Notes under the pieces: model-generated
What the model saw: only the letters and a program-made list of their open reading frames with translations
Told to the model about the DNA's origin: nothing
Databases searched by the model: none
Shown here: piece by piece, positions 51,815-60,172 of the stretch
Layout of the letters: each line of letters opens with the position of its first letter
How positions within the stretch are numbered: position 1 is the stretch's first letter
Assembly: GCF_029369745.1 (NCBI RefSeq)
Contig: NZ_CP120210.1
Location: 1,736,001-1,800,000, forward strand
Direction of reading: 5' to 3'
DNA: 64,000 nt
Origin: Amycolatopsis sp. QT-25
GTDB taxonomy: Bacteria > Actinomycetota > Actinomycetes > Mycobacteriales > Pseudonocardiaceae
Translations under genes and position numbers: made by a program

Positions 51815-52213
51815 ATGCGGATCGGGGAGCTGGTACGGCGGACGGGTGTGCGGGAGCGGTTGCTCCGCTATTACGAGGAACAAGGGCTGCTGCATCCGGT
51901 GCGCAGGCCGAGCGGATACCGCGAATACTCCGAGCAGGATGTCGGGCGGGTGCGCAACATCCGCACGCTGCTCGCCGCGGGCCTGGGCACCGCGACCATC
52001 GCCGGGGTGCTGCCGTGCATGGTCGATCTGGGGAACGGGCTGGCGCCCGCGTGCGCCGATCTGCTGCCCGAGCTGTACCGGGAGCGGGAGCGGATCAGCG
52101 CGGCGATCGACGAGATGACGGCGACGCGGGAGGTGCTGGACGGCATCATCGCCGCGACGGTGCCGCACGCCGACGAGGTCGCCGAAGCCTTGGCGCGGCA
52201 GGGAGCGGTGTGA
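51815..52213 (+). CDS. MerR family transcriptional regulator
   Basis: The 132-residue protein has an N-terminal MerR HTH (MRIGELVRRTGVRERLLRYY, then RRPSGYREYSEQDVGRVRNI) and a dimerisation helix (LYRERERISAAIDEMTATRE). The short C-terminal effector part has one Cys pair candidate (LPCMVDLGNGLAPACADLL). It faces the oxidoreductase gene and should regulate it through the dyad at 51767-51784. Confidence 0.9.
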   Translation: MRIGELVRRTGVRERLLRYYEEQGLLHPVRRPSGYREYSEQDVGRVRNIRTLLAAGLGTATIAGVLPCMVDLGNGLAPACADLLPELYRERERISAAIDEMTATREVLDGIIAATVPHADEVAEALARQGAV

Positions 52214-52273
52214 GGGTGCCCGCACCCCGGAGAACGCGGACCGCGGACCCGGCCGAAGTGGTTGGATGAGCCG

Positions 52274-52969
52274 GTGAACTTCGCGATCGGCGTCTTCGAT
52301 CTTTTCGCCTACACCATCCCCGGCGCGCTGTACGTCGCGTTCGTCGGGTACCTCGGGGCGAAACTGCACATCCTGACCGCGGCGAGCATCGGTGGCGTGC
52401 CCACGGTGGCGCTGGTCGTCGTGATCGTGGTGCTGAGTTTCCTGCTGGGCTACCTGGCTTATCCGCTCGGCGAGGCGCTGGAGCGGATCGTGCCGAGGAG
52501 ACGGAGCAGGAACGCCGCCGAGGAGTTCCTTCGCCGGATGCCCGCGGCCGAGGATCGCGCGTTCCTGAAGGAGAACACGCATCTTCTGCTGTGCGCGCTG
52601 CAACTGCACGACAAGGAGGTCGCGGCCGACGTCACGCGGCTGCGCGCGTCCGGGCTCATGGTGCGCAACTGCGCGCCGCCGTTGCTGTTCGGCGCGGTCG
52701 CCGCGATCGTCGAGATCTTTGCCGGGAAGCATCCGTTCCTCGCGGCCGGGTTCGCGGCGCTGCTGCTGTTCGCGTCGCTCACCTTGGTTTCGCAGGGCCG
52801 GAAGCTCGGCCTCTGGGCCGGGATGAAGACCCTCGAGTTGTGCTTCTGGTTGCCGGAAATCGACGAGAAACTGGCGGCTCCTCAGCAGGACGAAGCCAGC
52901 AAGACCCCAGCGACGGCGACTTCGACGCAGCCGCCGAGCACGTCCCCGGTGACCCCGCCCAGCCGCTGA
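52274..52969 (+). CDS. Membrane protein of unknown function
   Basis: GTG 52274 (VNFAIGVFDLFAYTIPG...) follows GGATGAG; a TTG at 52262 is possible. The 231-residue product has two N-terminal TMs (about 8-30 and 40-65) and two more at about 140-180. A cytoplasmic charged loop lies between them (EALERIVPRRRSRNAAEEFL). A low-complexity Pro/Thr/Ser tail is antisense to the end of cobS, with an 88-bp convergent overlap. No family was recognised. The tail may be an artefact of 3' rearrangement, since the same junction is duplicated at 50.7 kb. Confidence 0.65.
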   Translation: MNFAIGVFDLFAYTIPGALYVAFVGYLGAKLHILTAASIGGVPTVALVVVIVVLSFLLGYLAYPLGEALERIVPRRRSRNAAEEFLRRMPAAEDRAFLKENTHLLLCALQLHDKEVAADVTRLRASGLMVRNCAPPLLFGAVAAIVEIFAGKHPFLAAGFAALLLFASLTLVSQGRKLGLWAGMKTLELCFWLPEIDEKLAAPQQDEASKTPATATSTQPPSTSPVTPPSR

Positions 52970-53628
52970 ACGCACCGCGCCAGCAACGCCGAGGCCGCCA
53001 GATACCCCAGCGTCACCGCGATCAGCCCTTGCCGCCACGGAAGTACCAGCGCGCCCACGCCCGCGAGGACGGCGAACACGACCGCGGCCGTCCACACCGG
53101 CACCGAACCGGCGACGGTCGCGCCCAGCCCTTCCGGCCGGGCCGACGGGACGCCGCGTGCGCAGCACAGCGACAGCACCCCGCGTCCGGCGACGACCGCG
53201 AGCACGACCGCCGCGATGCCGTGTCCGGCCGAGATCGCCCCGGTCAGCGCGCCGACCTGCACCAGCAACGTCAGCACCAGGGTCGCGATCCCGGTCGGCC
53301 CGGAGTCCCCGCGCCGCATGACCTCCAGGGCGCGTGCTCGGTCGTACGAGGCACCGAGTCCGTCGGCCGTGTCGGCGAGCCCGTCCAGATGGAGCCCTCG
53401 GCTGCCCAGCGCCACCGCGCCCAACGCGAGCGCCGCCGACGCGAAAGCGGGCAGGCCGACGAGTTCACCCGAGAAGACGATCACCGCGGCGACGGCGGCC
53501 AGCGGCAGGACGGCCAGCGGGCCGAGCACCATCGCACCGCCCGCCACCCGCCGGTCGATCAGGCCCGGGGCCGGCACCCGGACGGTGGTCAGGGTGCCGA
53601 CGGACATCTTCAGCGCGTCGGCGATCAA
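52882..53628 (-). CDS. cobS: Adenosylcobinamide-GDP ribazoletransferase (cobalamin synthase)
   Basis: CobS (CobV in Pseudomonas naming) joins adenosylcobinamide-GDP to alpha-ribazole at the membrane. The 248-residue protein is largely hydrophobic and carries the family motif RGLHLDGLADTADGLG and RRGDSGPTG. TTG 53628 overlaps the cobT stop (TTGA) and gives the usual short 'IADALKMSVGTLTTV' N-terminus. It is the last gene of cobU-cobT-cobS. Its 3' end overlaps a convergent gene and is copied at 50.7 kb. Confidence 0.93.
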   Translation of the reverse strand: MIADALKMSVGTLTTVRVPAPGLIDRRVAGGAMVLGPLAVLPLAAVAAVIVFSGELVGLPAFASAALALGAVALGSRGLHLDGLADTADGLGASYDRARALEVMRRGDSGPTGIATLVLTLLVQVGALTGAISAGHGIAAVVLAVVAGRGVLSLCCARGVPSARPEGLGATVAGSVPVWTAAVVFAVLAGVGALVLPWRQGLIAVTLGYLAASALLARCVQRLGGVTGDVLGGCVEVAVAGVLLASSC

Positions 53629-54638
53629 GCCAGCTCCGCCAGCAGGCCCATGTCCGCGAGGATCGCCCGCGCCGCCCTCAGCGTCGGCACCGCCTGGACG
53701 GCCCCGCTGCCCTCGCCGAGCCGCAGCCCCAGGTCGAGGATCGGTTCCAGGCCGAGCGCCTTCACCGCGAACGCCTGCGACGGCTCGGTCGACCGGTGCC
53801 CGGCCAGCCACCACTGTTCGGCACCGGGCGCGATCTCGCGGGCGACGAGCGCCGCGGCGCCGGAGAACACGCCGTCGAGCAGCACCGGAACCCCGCGAAC
53901 CGCGGCCTGCGCCAGGAAGCCCGCCGTCGCGGCGAGACAGGCGCTGCCGAGTGACGTCAGCACCGCGAAGGGGTCTCTCAGCGCGCCGGCCCTGGCCAAC
54001 GCGGCCTCGACGACGGCGACCTTCCGCGCCCGCCCGTCCTCGTCGATCCCCGTCCCCGTGCCGACGACCTCGTCCGCGGCCAGGCCGAGCACCGAAGCGA
54101 CCACGGCCGCGCAGATCGTGGTGTTGCCGATCCCCATGTCACCGGGGATGAGCAGATCCGCGCCGCCGTCGATCTCCTCGTCCGCGATCGCCGTCCCGTG
54201 CTCGAAGGCCGTGCGCGCCTCGCCCTCGGCGAGCGCGTCCTCCACGTCGATCGAACCGGAGCCGCGCCGGACCTTGTGCGCGGTGACCTCGGCGGGCACG
54301 TCCGCGCCGTCCCAGTCCACCGCGATGTCCAGCACCCGCACCTTCGCTCCGGACAGCTTGGCCAGCACGCCGACCCCGCTCTTGCCTGCCAGGAACACGC
54401 GGACCATCGCCGCGGTGACCTCACGCGGATACGCCGACATCCCGGAGACCCCGTGGTCCCCGGCGAACACCACCACCCGGACGTCGTCGAGCGGCCGCGG
54501 CGGGACGACGCCGTGCGCCGCGCTGAGCCAGGCGGCCAGGTCTTCGAGCCGCCCGAGCGAACCCAGCGGCTTGACCAGACCGTCGAGTCTGACGCGCGCC
54601 GCGGCTTCGGCGGCGGCGTCCGGGGTGGCGATACGCAT
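53625..54638 (-). CDS. cobT: Nicotinate-nucleotide-dimethylbenzimidazole phosphoribosyltransferase
   Basis: CobT makes alpha-ribazole phosphate for the lower ligand. The 337-residue protein has KPLGSLGRLEDLAAWL, VVFAGDHGVSGMSAYP, GDMGIGNTTICAAV and the catalytic Glu in LGLRLGEGSGAV (E309). ATG 54638 follows GAGGAG. A 183-bp gap with hairpins separates it from cobU. Confidence 0.96.
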   Translation of the reverse strand: MRIATPDAAAEAAARVRLDGLVKPLGSLGRLEDLAAWLSAAHGVVPPRPLDDVRVVVFAGDHGVSGMSAYPREVTAAMVRVFLAGKSGVGVLAKLSGAKVRVLDIAVDWDGADVPAEVTAHKVRRGSGSIDVEDALAEGEARTAFEHGTAIADEEIDGGADLLIPGDMGIGNTTICAAVVASVLGLAADEVVGTGTGIDEDGRARKVAVVEAALARAGALRDPFAVLTSLGSACLAATAGFLAQAAVRGVPVLLDGVFSGAAALVAREIAPGAEQWWLAGHRSTEPSQAFAVKALGLEPILDLGLRLGEGSGAVQAVPTLRAARAILADMGLLAELA

Positions 54639-54658
54639 GGCAGCTCCTCAGTGTCTGG

Positions 54659-54738
54659 TGAACCCGCGTCCGCGATCGACGTCGGCAGGGCGCGCTGGCT
54701 GGTCATCCAGGTCACGGATGCGGACAGGGCGCCCTGCC
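54659..54738. repeat. Structured element between cobU and cobT, with a dispersed 34-bp repeat
   Basis: Positions 54659-54692 match 63795-63828 at 30 of 34 bases, with GCGTCCGCnATCGACGTCGG in common. The same region forms a hairpin, GGCAGGGCGC pairing with GCGCCCTGCC. It does not match a cobalamin riboswitch. Confidence 0.6.
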
Positions 54739-54813
54739 ACCGCGATAGCGGGACCTTCGGCCGGGGCGGGTTCACGCGGGTGGTTACTTCCGGTCAAACC
54801 CCAGCTCCGCCCG

Positions 54814-54830
54814 CTGCCCTCCTAGGGCAG
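54814..54830 (-). terminator. Hairpin at the cobU 3' end
   Basis: CTGCCCT and AGGGCAG pair perfectly around CCT, overlapping the cobU stop codon. It may attenuate cobT-cobS relative to cobU. Confidence 0.5.
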
Positions 54831-55427
54831 GTCCAGCATCCGTCCGGCGACGACCAGCACGGTCCGGTCGGACACGGCGGACACCCGGTTGTTCACCGCG
54901 CCCAGCACATCACGGAACACGCGTCCGGACACCGTCGCGGGCACCACACCACTGCCGACCTCGTTGCTGACCGCGATCACCGGCACGTCGGCCTGCGCCC
55001 ACGCCACCAGGAAGTCCTCCAGCCGGTCGTCGAGCCGCCGTTCCCACCCGTCGCGCTGCTCCCAGGCGCCGACCTCGTCGAGCACCCGGCTGATCCAGGT
55101 GCCGAGACAGTCGATGAGCAGCGGATGCGTCGCCGTCCGCAGCACCGTGGCCAGGTCGGTGGTCTCGACCGTCTTCCAGGTGGCCGGCCGCCGTGCCCGG
55201 TGCGCGGCCACGCGAGCGGCCCATTCGGGATCGGCGGCGTTCGGCGGCAGGCCGGGCGCGACGTAGGTCAGGTGCGGGTGGCGGGACGCGAGCCGCTCGG
55301 CGTGGTGTGACTTCCCAGAGCGGACGCCGCCCAGTATCAGCACCTTGCCGTCGTCGCGCGAATAGCGGCGAAGTGCCCGCGCGAGTGTCTCCAGGACCCC
55401 CGCGAGGCGATGCGTCAGCTTGGTCAT
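54822..55427 (-). CDS. cobU: Adenosylcobinamide kinase / guanylyltransferase
   Basis: CobU (CobP) phosphorylates adenosylcobinamide and transfers GMP. The 201-residue protein has the P-loop LILGGVRSGKSHHAERLA, DCLGTWISRVLDE and VSNEVGSGVVPATVSGRVFR. ATG 55427 is used; the longer frame runs antisense to cobD. It diverges from cobD across 36 bp. Confidence 0.95.
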   Translation of the reverse strand: MTKLTHRLAGVLETLARALRRYSRDDGKVLILGGVRSGKSHHAERLASRHPHLTYVAPGLPPNAADPEWAARVAAHRARRPATWKTVETTDLATVLRTATHPLLIDCLGTWISRVLDEVGAWEQRDGWERRLDDRLEDFLVAWAQADVPVIAVSNEVGSGVVPATVSGRVFRDVLGAVNNRVSAVSDRTVLVVAGRMLDLP

Positions 55428-55463
55428 ACCCCGCATTCTCGTGCACGCGCTACGGTTCGCCAC

Positions 55464-56396
55464 GTGCCACTCCGACAAGCCGCCACCGCAGCCGGACTCG
55501 TGACCGGTTACGTCGCCGACGCCGTGTTCGGAGATCCGCGCAGAAGGCATCCGGTCGCCGGCTTCGGGCGCGCCGCGCAAGCCCTCGAACAGCGGGTTTA
55601 CGCCGATTCGAAGGTGCGGGGCGCGGCGTACACCGCGCTCTGCGCGGGCGGCGTCACCGGATTGGGGGCTGCGGCCCAATTCTTGACCCGCGAACGTCCG
55701 CTCGCCCGGTTCGCGCTCACGGCGGCGTCCACGTGGGTGGTCCTCGGCGGACGCGGGCTCGCGGCCGAGGGCACGCACATGGCCGGATTGCTCGACGACG
55801 GCGATCTGCCCGGAGCGCGGCAGCGGCTTTCGCATCTCTGCGCCCGCGACGCCACCGGCCTCGACACCGGCCAACTCGCCCGAGCGACCACCGAGTCCAT
55901 CGCCGAGAACACCTCGGACGCCGTCGTCGCGCCGCTGCTGTGGGGCGCGGTCGCCGGGATCCCCGGTCTGCTGGGCTATCGCGCGCTCAACACCCTCGAC
56001 GCGATGGTCGGCTATCGCTCGCCGAGGTACACGAACTTCGGCTGGGCGTCGGCGCGGACGGACGACCTGGTCAACCTGGTCCCGTCCCGGCTCGGCGCGG
56101 CACTCACGGTGGTGTCGGCGCCGCTGGCGGGCGGCTTCGCCAGATCCGCGTTCCGGATCTGGCGCCGCGACGGGAAACACCATCCGAGCCCCAACGCGGG
56201 CCAGGTCGAAGCCGCTTTCGCCGGCGCGCTCGGAATCAGGCTGGGCGGGACGAACAGCTACGGCGGCCGCGCCGAACGCCGGGGCGTCCTCGGCGACGGC
56301 CGCGATCCGGAACCGGTGGACGTGCGGCGCGCGGTCCGGCTGTCGCGGGTGGTCGGGCTGGCCGCGCTCGCCGTCGCGGTGGCGGTCACGCGATGA
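55464..56396 (+). CDS. cobD: Adenosylcobinamide-phosphate synthase (CbiB/CobD)
   Basis: This membrane enzyme attaches aminopropanol (phosphate) to adenosylcobyric acid. GTG 55464 gives 310 residues with GYVADAVFGDPRRRHPVAGF, several TMs, ESIAENTSDAVVAPLLWG, RALNTLDAMVGYRSPRYTNF and HPSPNAGQVEAAFAGALGIR. It is followed by cobQ with an ATGA overlap. The name follows Pseudomonas; CbiB is the Salmonella name. Confidence 0.95.
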   Translation: MPLRQAATAAGLVTGYVADAVFGDPRRRHPVAGFGRAAQALEQRVYADSKVRGAAYTALCAGGVTGLGAAAQFLTRERPLARFALTAASTWVVLGGRGLAAEGTHMAGLLDDGDLPGARQRLSHLCARDATGLDTGQLARATTESIAENTSDAVVAPLLWGAVAGIPGLLGYRALNTLDAMVGYRSPRYTNFGWASARTDDLVNLVPSRLGAALTVVSAPLAGGFARSAFRIWRRDGKHHPSPNAGQVEAAFAGALGIRLGGTNSYGGRAERRGVLGDGRDPEPVDVRRAVRLSRVVGLAALAVAVAVTR

Positions 56397-57853
56397 ACGG
56401 CCTGCTCGTCGCGGGGACGACGTCGGACGCGGGCAAGAGCCTGGTCACCGCCGCGTTGTGCCGCTGGCTCGCGCGCCGGGGCGTGCGGGTCGCGCCCTTC
56501 AAGGCGCAGAACATGTCGAACAACTCGATGGTGTGCGCGGACGGCGCCGAGATCGGCCGCGCGCAATGGGTGCAGGCGCGGGCGGCCGGCGTCGAACCCG
56601 AAGCCGCGATGAACCCGGTGCTGCTGAAACCCGGCAGTGATCGCCGCAGCCACGTCGTCGCGCTCGGGAAACCGTTCGGCACGCTGGAAGCGGGGGAGTA
56701 CGCGACCGGCCGGGCCGGTCTCGCCGAGATCGCCTTCGACACCTTCGCCGCACTGCGAAAGCGCTTCGACGCCGTGCTGTGCGAAGGCGCGGGCAGCCCG
56801 GCCGAGATCAACCTGCGCGAGGGCGACTACGTCAACATGGGGCTGGCACGGCGCTTCGGCCTGCCCGTGATCGTCGTCGGCGACATCGACCGCGGCGGCG
56901 TCATGGCCGCGATGTTCGGCACCCTCGCCCTGCTGTCCGCCGAAGACCAGGCGCTGGTCTCGGGCTGGCTGGTCAACAAGTTCCGCGGTGACGTGGACCT
57001 GTTGCGGCCGGGATTGGAAACACTGCAGAAGCTCACCGGCCGCGAGGTCTTCGGCGTGCTTCCCTGGCTCGACCAGGTGTGGATCGACTCGGAGGACGCG
57101 CTGGCCGCCGCGGGCTGGGGTGCTTCGGGCGGGGCCCTGCGGATCGCCGTCGTGCGATTTCCGCGGGCCTCCAACGCGACCGACGTCGACGCGCTCGCCG
57201 CCGAGCCCGGGGTTTCGGTCACGTTGACGGCGGATCCGGACACGGTCCGGTCCGCCGACGTGGTGATCCTGCCGGGTTCCCGCGCGACCGTGGCCGACCT
57301 GGCGTGGCTGCGTGCGCGCGGCCTGGCGGACGCGGTCCGCTCCCGGGCCGAGGCGGGACGGCCGGTACTGGGGATCTGCGGTGGCTACCAGATGCTGGCC
57401 GCCGAGATCGAGGACGACGTCGAGTCCGGCGCCGGCACGGTCCCCGGCCTGGGCCTGCTGCCGACGCGTGTCTCGTTCGGTGCCGACAAGGTGCTGGCCC
57501 GGCCCTCGGGGCAGTGGCGCGGCCGACCTGTGGAGGCGTACGAAATCCATCACGGCACGGTGACCGCCACCGGCCCCGCCGAGTCCTTTTTGGACGGATA
57601 CCGGCGGGGCGCGGTATGGGGCACGATGTGGCACGGCGCCTTCGAGAACGACGACTTCCGCCGCGCCTGGCTGGGCGAGGTGGCGGATTGGTCACCCGCC
57701 GCCGGGGCACCCGGGTTCGGCGCGCTGCGGGAGAGCATGCTGGACCGGCTCGCCGACGCCGTCGAGGAGCACGTCGACACCGCCCGGCTCCTGCGTGTCC
57801 TCGAACACGGTGCCGACGGCGGCCTGCCTTTCGTGCCACCCGGCGTCCTCTGA
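56393..57853 (+). CDS. cobQ: Cobyric acid synthase
   Basis: CobQ amidates side chains b, d, e and g. The 486-residue protein has an N-terminal P-loop domain (LLVAGTTSDAGKSLVTAALC, then FKAQNMSNNSMV) and a C-terminal glutaminase-like domain with the nucleophile in VLGICGGYQML and the histidine of GTMWHGAFEND. It is the last gene of cobD-cobQ and is followed at once by a family B palindrome. Confidence 0.96.
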   Translation: MNGLLVAGTTSDAGKSLVTAALCRWLARRGVRVAPFKAQNMSNNSMVCADGAEIGRAQWVQARAAGVEPEAAMNPVLLKPGSDRRSHVVALGKPFGTLEAGEYATGRAGLAEIAFDTFAALRKRFDAVLCEGAGSPAEINLREGDYVNMGLARRFGLPVIVVGDIDRGGVMAAMFGTLALLSAEDQALVSGWLVNKFRGDVDLLRPGLETLQKLTGREVFGVLPWLDQVWIDSEDALAAAGWGASGGALRIAVVRFPRASNATDVDALAAEPGVSVTLTADPDTVRSADVVILPGSRATVADLAWLRARGLADAVRSRAEAGRPVLGICGGYQMLAAEIEDDVESGAGTVPGLGLLPTRVSFGADKVLARPSGQWRGRPVEAYEIHHGTVTATGPAESFLDGYRRGAVWGTMWHGAFENDDFRRAWLGEVADWSPAAGAPGFGALRESMLDRLADAVEEHVDTARLLRVLEHGADGGLPFVPPGVL

Positions 57854-57917
57854 CGCAATTCGTCATCTGGATGCGGTCCTTGCGCACGCAACTACCGCGT
57901 CCAGATGACGAATTGCT
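57853..57917. repeat. Family B palindrome, copy 3
   Basis: ACGCAATTCGTCATCTGGAT pairs with ATCCAGATGACGAATTGC-type sequence (GTCCAGATGACGAATTGCT at the right) around TTGCGCACGCAA. It fills the whole gap between cobQ and the convergent cbtA, and the cbtA stop starts at 57916. Confidence 0.85.
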
Positions 57918-58719
57918 AGCCGGCGTGCGCCTTCCCGGACAGTGCCGTCCCGGACAACGCCTTCCCGGACAACGCCTTCCCGGACAGCGCCTTCTCGGCC
58001 AAGGCGCCGAAGGTCAGGCCCAGCGCGGTCCAGAGCACCACCTGCGTGCCCGCCGAGGCCAGCCGGAAGGTCCACAGCGTGGAACCCGGGAACCCGTCGG
58101 GGACTTCGTCGATCGACGGCAACAGCGCCGCCGCCACCGCGATCAGCACGACGTACCCGCCCGCGGCGAGCAGGCCGCCGCGCCAGGCGCCGAGCTTGTC
58201 GGCCAGCTTCCGGCCGAACGCCGCGGCGAGGATGCCGATCAGCAGCGAAAGCGCGACGAAGCCGAAGTACAGCGAAGTCCGGCTCCCGATCGTGCCCGCC
58301 TGCCCGACGGCCGGGGGATTCCCCGGATACTTGAGGAACGGCACCAGGAACACGACCACGAAGGCGCCGCCCGCGAGAAGTGCCGCGGTCACTCGCGGCC
58401 GGAGGGTGCCGAGCCGTCCGTGGACGAACGCGAAAGCGAGCGAGAACAGCCCGCCGACAGCGACGCCGTACAGGCCGACGCCGGTCAGCAGCCCCACGGT
58501 GCTCTGCACACCACGGGTGACGAGCTCTTCCTCCTCCGCCCCGGCCTCGGCGGGAGCGTGTTCGTGCGCACCCGGAGCACTGTGCGAATGCGCGGCGGTG
58601 CCTTCGAGACCGATGGCGGTATCGACCGAGGGCTCACCGAAGAAGTAAGCGAAAAGGGTCGCCAGGACACCGGCGACCAGGCCCGCGAGCATGCCGCGGA
58701 CCAGCAAGGTCCTCATCAT
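57916..58719 (-). CDS. cbtA: Cobalt transporter subunit CbtA
   Basis: CbtA/CbtB is a B12-regulated cobalt uptake candidate system. The 267-residue product has about six TMs and a His-rich N-terminal loop (AAHSHSAPGAHEHAPAEAG). The C-terminal tail is four copies of a five-residue unit (KALSG/TALSG) encoded by a 15-bp tandem repeat at 57931-57990. It is co-transcribed with cbtB, 14 bp downstream of it, under the riboswitch at 58983-59085. Confidence 0.9.
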   Translation of the reverse strand: MMRTLLVRGMLAGLVAGVLATLFAYFFGEPSVDTAIGLEGTAAHSHSAPGAHEHAPAEAGAEEEELVTRGVQSTVGLLTGVGLYGVAVGGLFSLAFAFVHGRLGTLRPRVTAALLAGGAFVVVFLVPFLKYPGNPPAVGQAGTIGSRTSLYFGFVALSLLIGILAAAFGRKLADKLGAWRGGLLAAGGYVVLIAVAAALLPSIDEVPDGFPGSTLWTFRLASAGTQVVLWTALGLTFGALAEKALSGKALSGKALSGTALSGKAHAG

Positions 58720-58733
58720 GGGGCGCGTGCCGC

Positions 58734-58940
58734 CTAGTGGCAGGGGAAGGCCAGCAGATGCCGGCCGTCGTGGACGAACTCGTGGACGTACGAGTTCGCG
58801 AACACCGACACCGCACCTTGCTCGGCGCTGACGAAGTACAGCGTGATGAGCGAAAGAAGGATGACCAGCACCGCCCAGGGCAGGATCTCGCGGACGGGGA
58901 TCCGGACGGGGACGGGTACTGCGGCTACCGCTTCGGACAT
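58734..58940 (-). CDS. cbtB: Cobalt transporter subunit CbtB
   Basis: This 68-residue single-TM protein has its hydrophobic segment LPWAVLVILLSLITLYFVSA at about 20-39. It has the family's His-rich C-terminus, YVHEFVHDGRHLLAFPCH, a likely metal-binding site. ATG 58940 follows GAGGAGGT. It is first in cbtB-cbtA, directly below a cobalamin riboswitch. Confidence 0.93.
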   Translation of the reverse strand: MSEAVAAVPVPVRIPVREILPWAVLVILLSLITLYFVSAEQGAVSVFANSYVHEFVHDGRHLLAFPCH

Positions 58941-58982
58941 GGCGGTGGGACCTCCTCGGGCTAGCGCGGCCTCTTCAGGGGT

Positions 58983-59085
58983 TATACGACGGCTCCGGGT
59001 CTGGCTTCCCCGATGGGTCGGAGTCACAGTGGCGCGACCGCGCGGATTCTCACCGCGTTCCGGGTGCCGTCGTCTGGCCGGTCGA
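58983..59085 (-). promoter_or_regulatory. Cobalamin (B12) riboswitch upstream of cbtB-cbtA
   Basis: On the minus strand GGAACGCGGTGAGAATCCGC and GCGCCACTGT (59035-59026) are followed by GGGGAAGCCAGACCCGGAGCC, the B12 box. These match the core of AdoCbl riboswitches. The 312 bp between cbtB and the ABC gene otherwise hold only promoters. Confidence 0.93.
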
Positions 59086-59251
59086 GCGTAGGTCGCCACG
59101 AAGCGTCAGGTCAATGTGACCGAACCCGATCGGCGCAGGCTCGTTACGGCGGGCATCCACCGATCGGTCGATGGCGGCTCCACCGTCGTCCGTCCCAGCG
59201 GTGGCCACGCGGTCGATTCGGCGGACCCCCGCCACGCGGCAAGGTCTCCGT

Positions 59252-60160
59252 ATGGCAATCATCGAGGTGGAAAACCTCGTCAAGCGCTACGGCGACCACA
59301 CCGCGGTGGACGGGGTCGGGTTCACCGTCGAGCAGGGCGAGATCTTCGGCATACTCGGCCCCAACGGGGCGGGCAAGACGACGACCGTCGAGTGCGTCGA
59401 GGGGCTGCGGGTCCCGGACGGCGGCACCATCCGGGTCTGCGGGATCGACCCGCGACGCGAGACGGGTGAGCTGCGGCAGCTGCTCGGCGCGCAACTGCAG
59501 GAAAGCGAGTTGCCGGACAAGCTCGAGGTCGGCGAGGCGATGGAGCTGTACGGCTCCTTCTACCGTGATCCGGCCGACTGGCGGGAACTGCTCGCCATGC
59601 TCGGCCTGACCGACAAGATCGGCACCCGGTTCCGCCGGTTGTCCGGTGGGCAGAAGCAACGGCTGTCGATCGCGCTCGCACTGGTCGGCAACCCCAGGGT
59701 GGCGGTGCTCGACGAGCTCACCACCGGCCTGGACCCGCAGGCCCGCCGCGACGCGTGGGACCTGATCGAGCGCGTCCGTGAGCGCGGCGTCACGATCCTG
59801 CTGGTCACGCATTTCATGGCGGAAGCGGAACGACTGTGCGACCGGCTGGCGGTGATCGACTCCGGCCGGGTCGTCGCCCTCGACACCCCGGCCGGCCTGG
59901 TCTCCAGCGTCGACGACCGGCAACGCGTCCGGTTCCGCCCTTCCGCCCCGCTGGACCACTCCGTGCTGACCGCGCTGCCCGAGGTCACGTCGGTCGACCG
60001 CGCGGGCGACCAGCTCGTCGTGACCGGCACCGGGAACCTGCTGCTCGCCGTCACCACCGTGCTCGCCCGCAACCAGGTCACCGCGGCCGGCCTGCGGGTC
60101 GAGCAGGCGTCGCTCGACGACGCGTTCGTCGCGCTCACCGGCCGCACCGTCGACTCCTGA
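59252..60160 (+). CDS. ABC transporter ATP-binding protein
   Basis: The 302-residue ATPase has Walker A GPNGAGKTT, LSGGQKQRLSIA and Walker B VAVLDELTTGLDP. The Walker B glutamate is present, but the usual DEPT is DELT. The switch histidine is in LVTHFMAEAERLCD. It is the first gene of ATPase-permease-kinase-regulator and makes an exporter with the next gene; the substrate is unknown. Confidence 0.92.
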   Translation: MAIIEVENLVKRYGDHTAVDGVGFTVEQGEIFGILGPNGAGKTTTVECVEGLRVPDGGTIRVCGIDPRRETGELRQLLGAQLQESELPDKLEVGEAMELYGSFYRDPADWRELLAMLGLTDKIGTRFRRLSGGQKQRLSIALALVGNPRVAVLDELTTGLDPQARRDAWDLIERVRERGVTILLVTHFMAEAERLCDRLAVIDSGRVVALDTPAGLVSSVDDRQRVRFRPSAPLDHSVLTALPEVTSVDRAGDQLVVTGTGNLLLAVTTVLARNQVTAAGLRVEQASLDDAFVALTGRTVDS

Positions 60161-60172
60161 GGAGAACCCACC

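Noticed and set aside
54659..54821. Possible third cobalamin riboswitch between cobU and cobT.
   Set aside because: It forms hairpins but lacks the B12 box (AGCCAGG-type) and the GCCACTGT core seen in the two real riboswitches.
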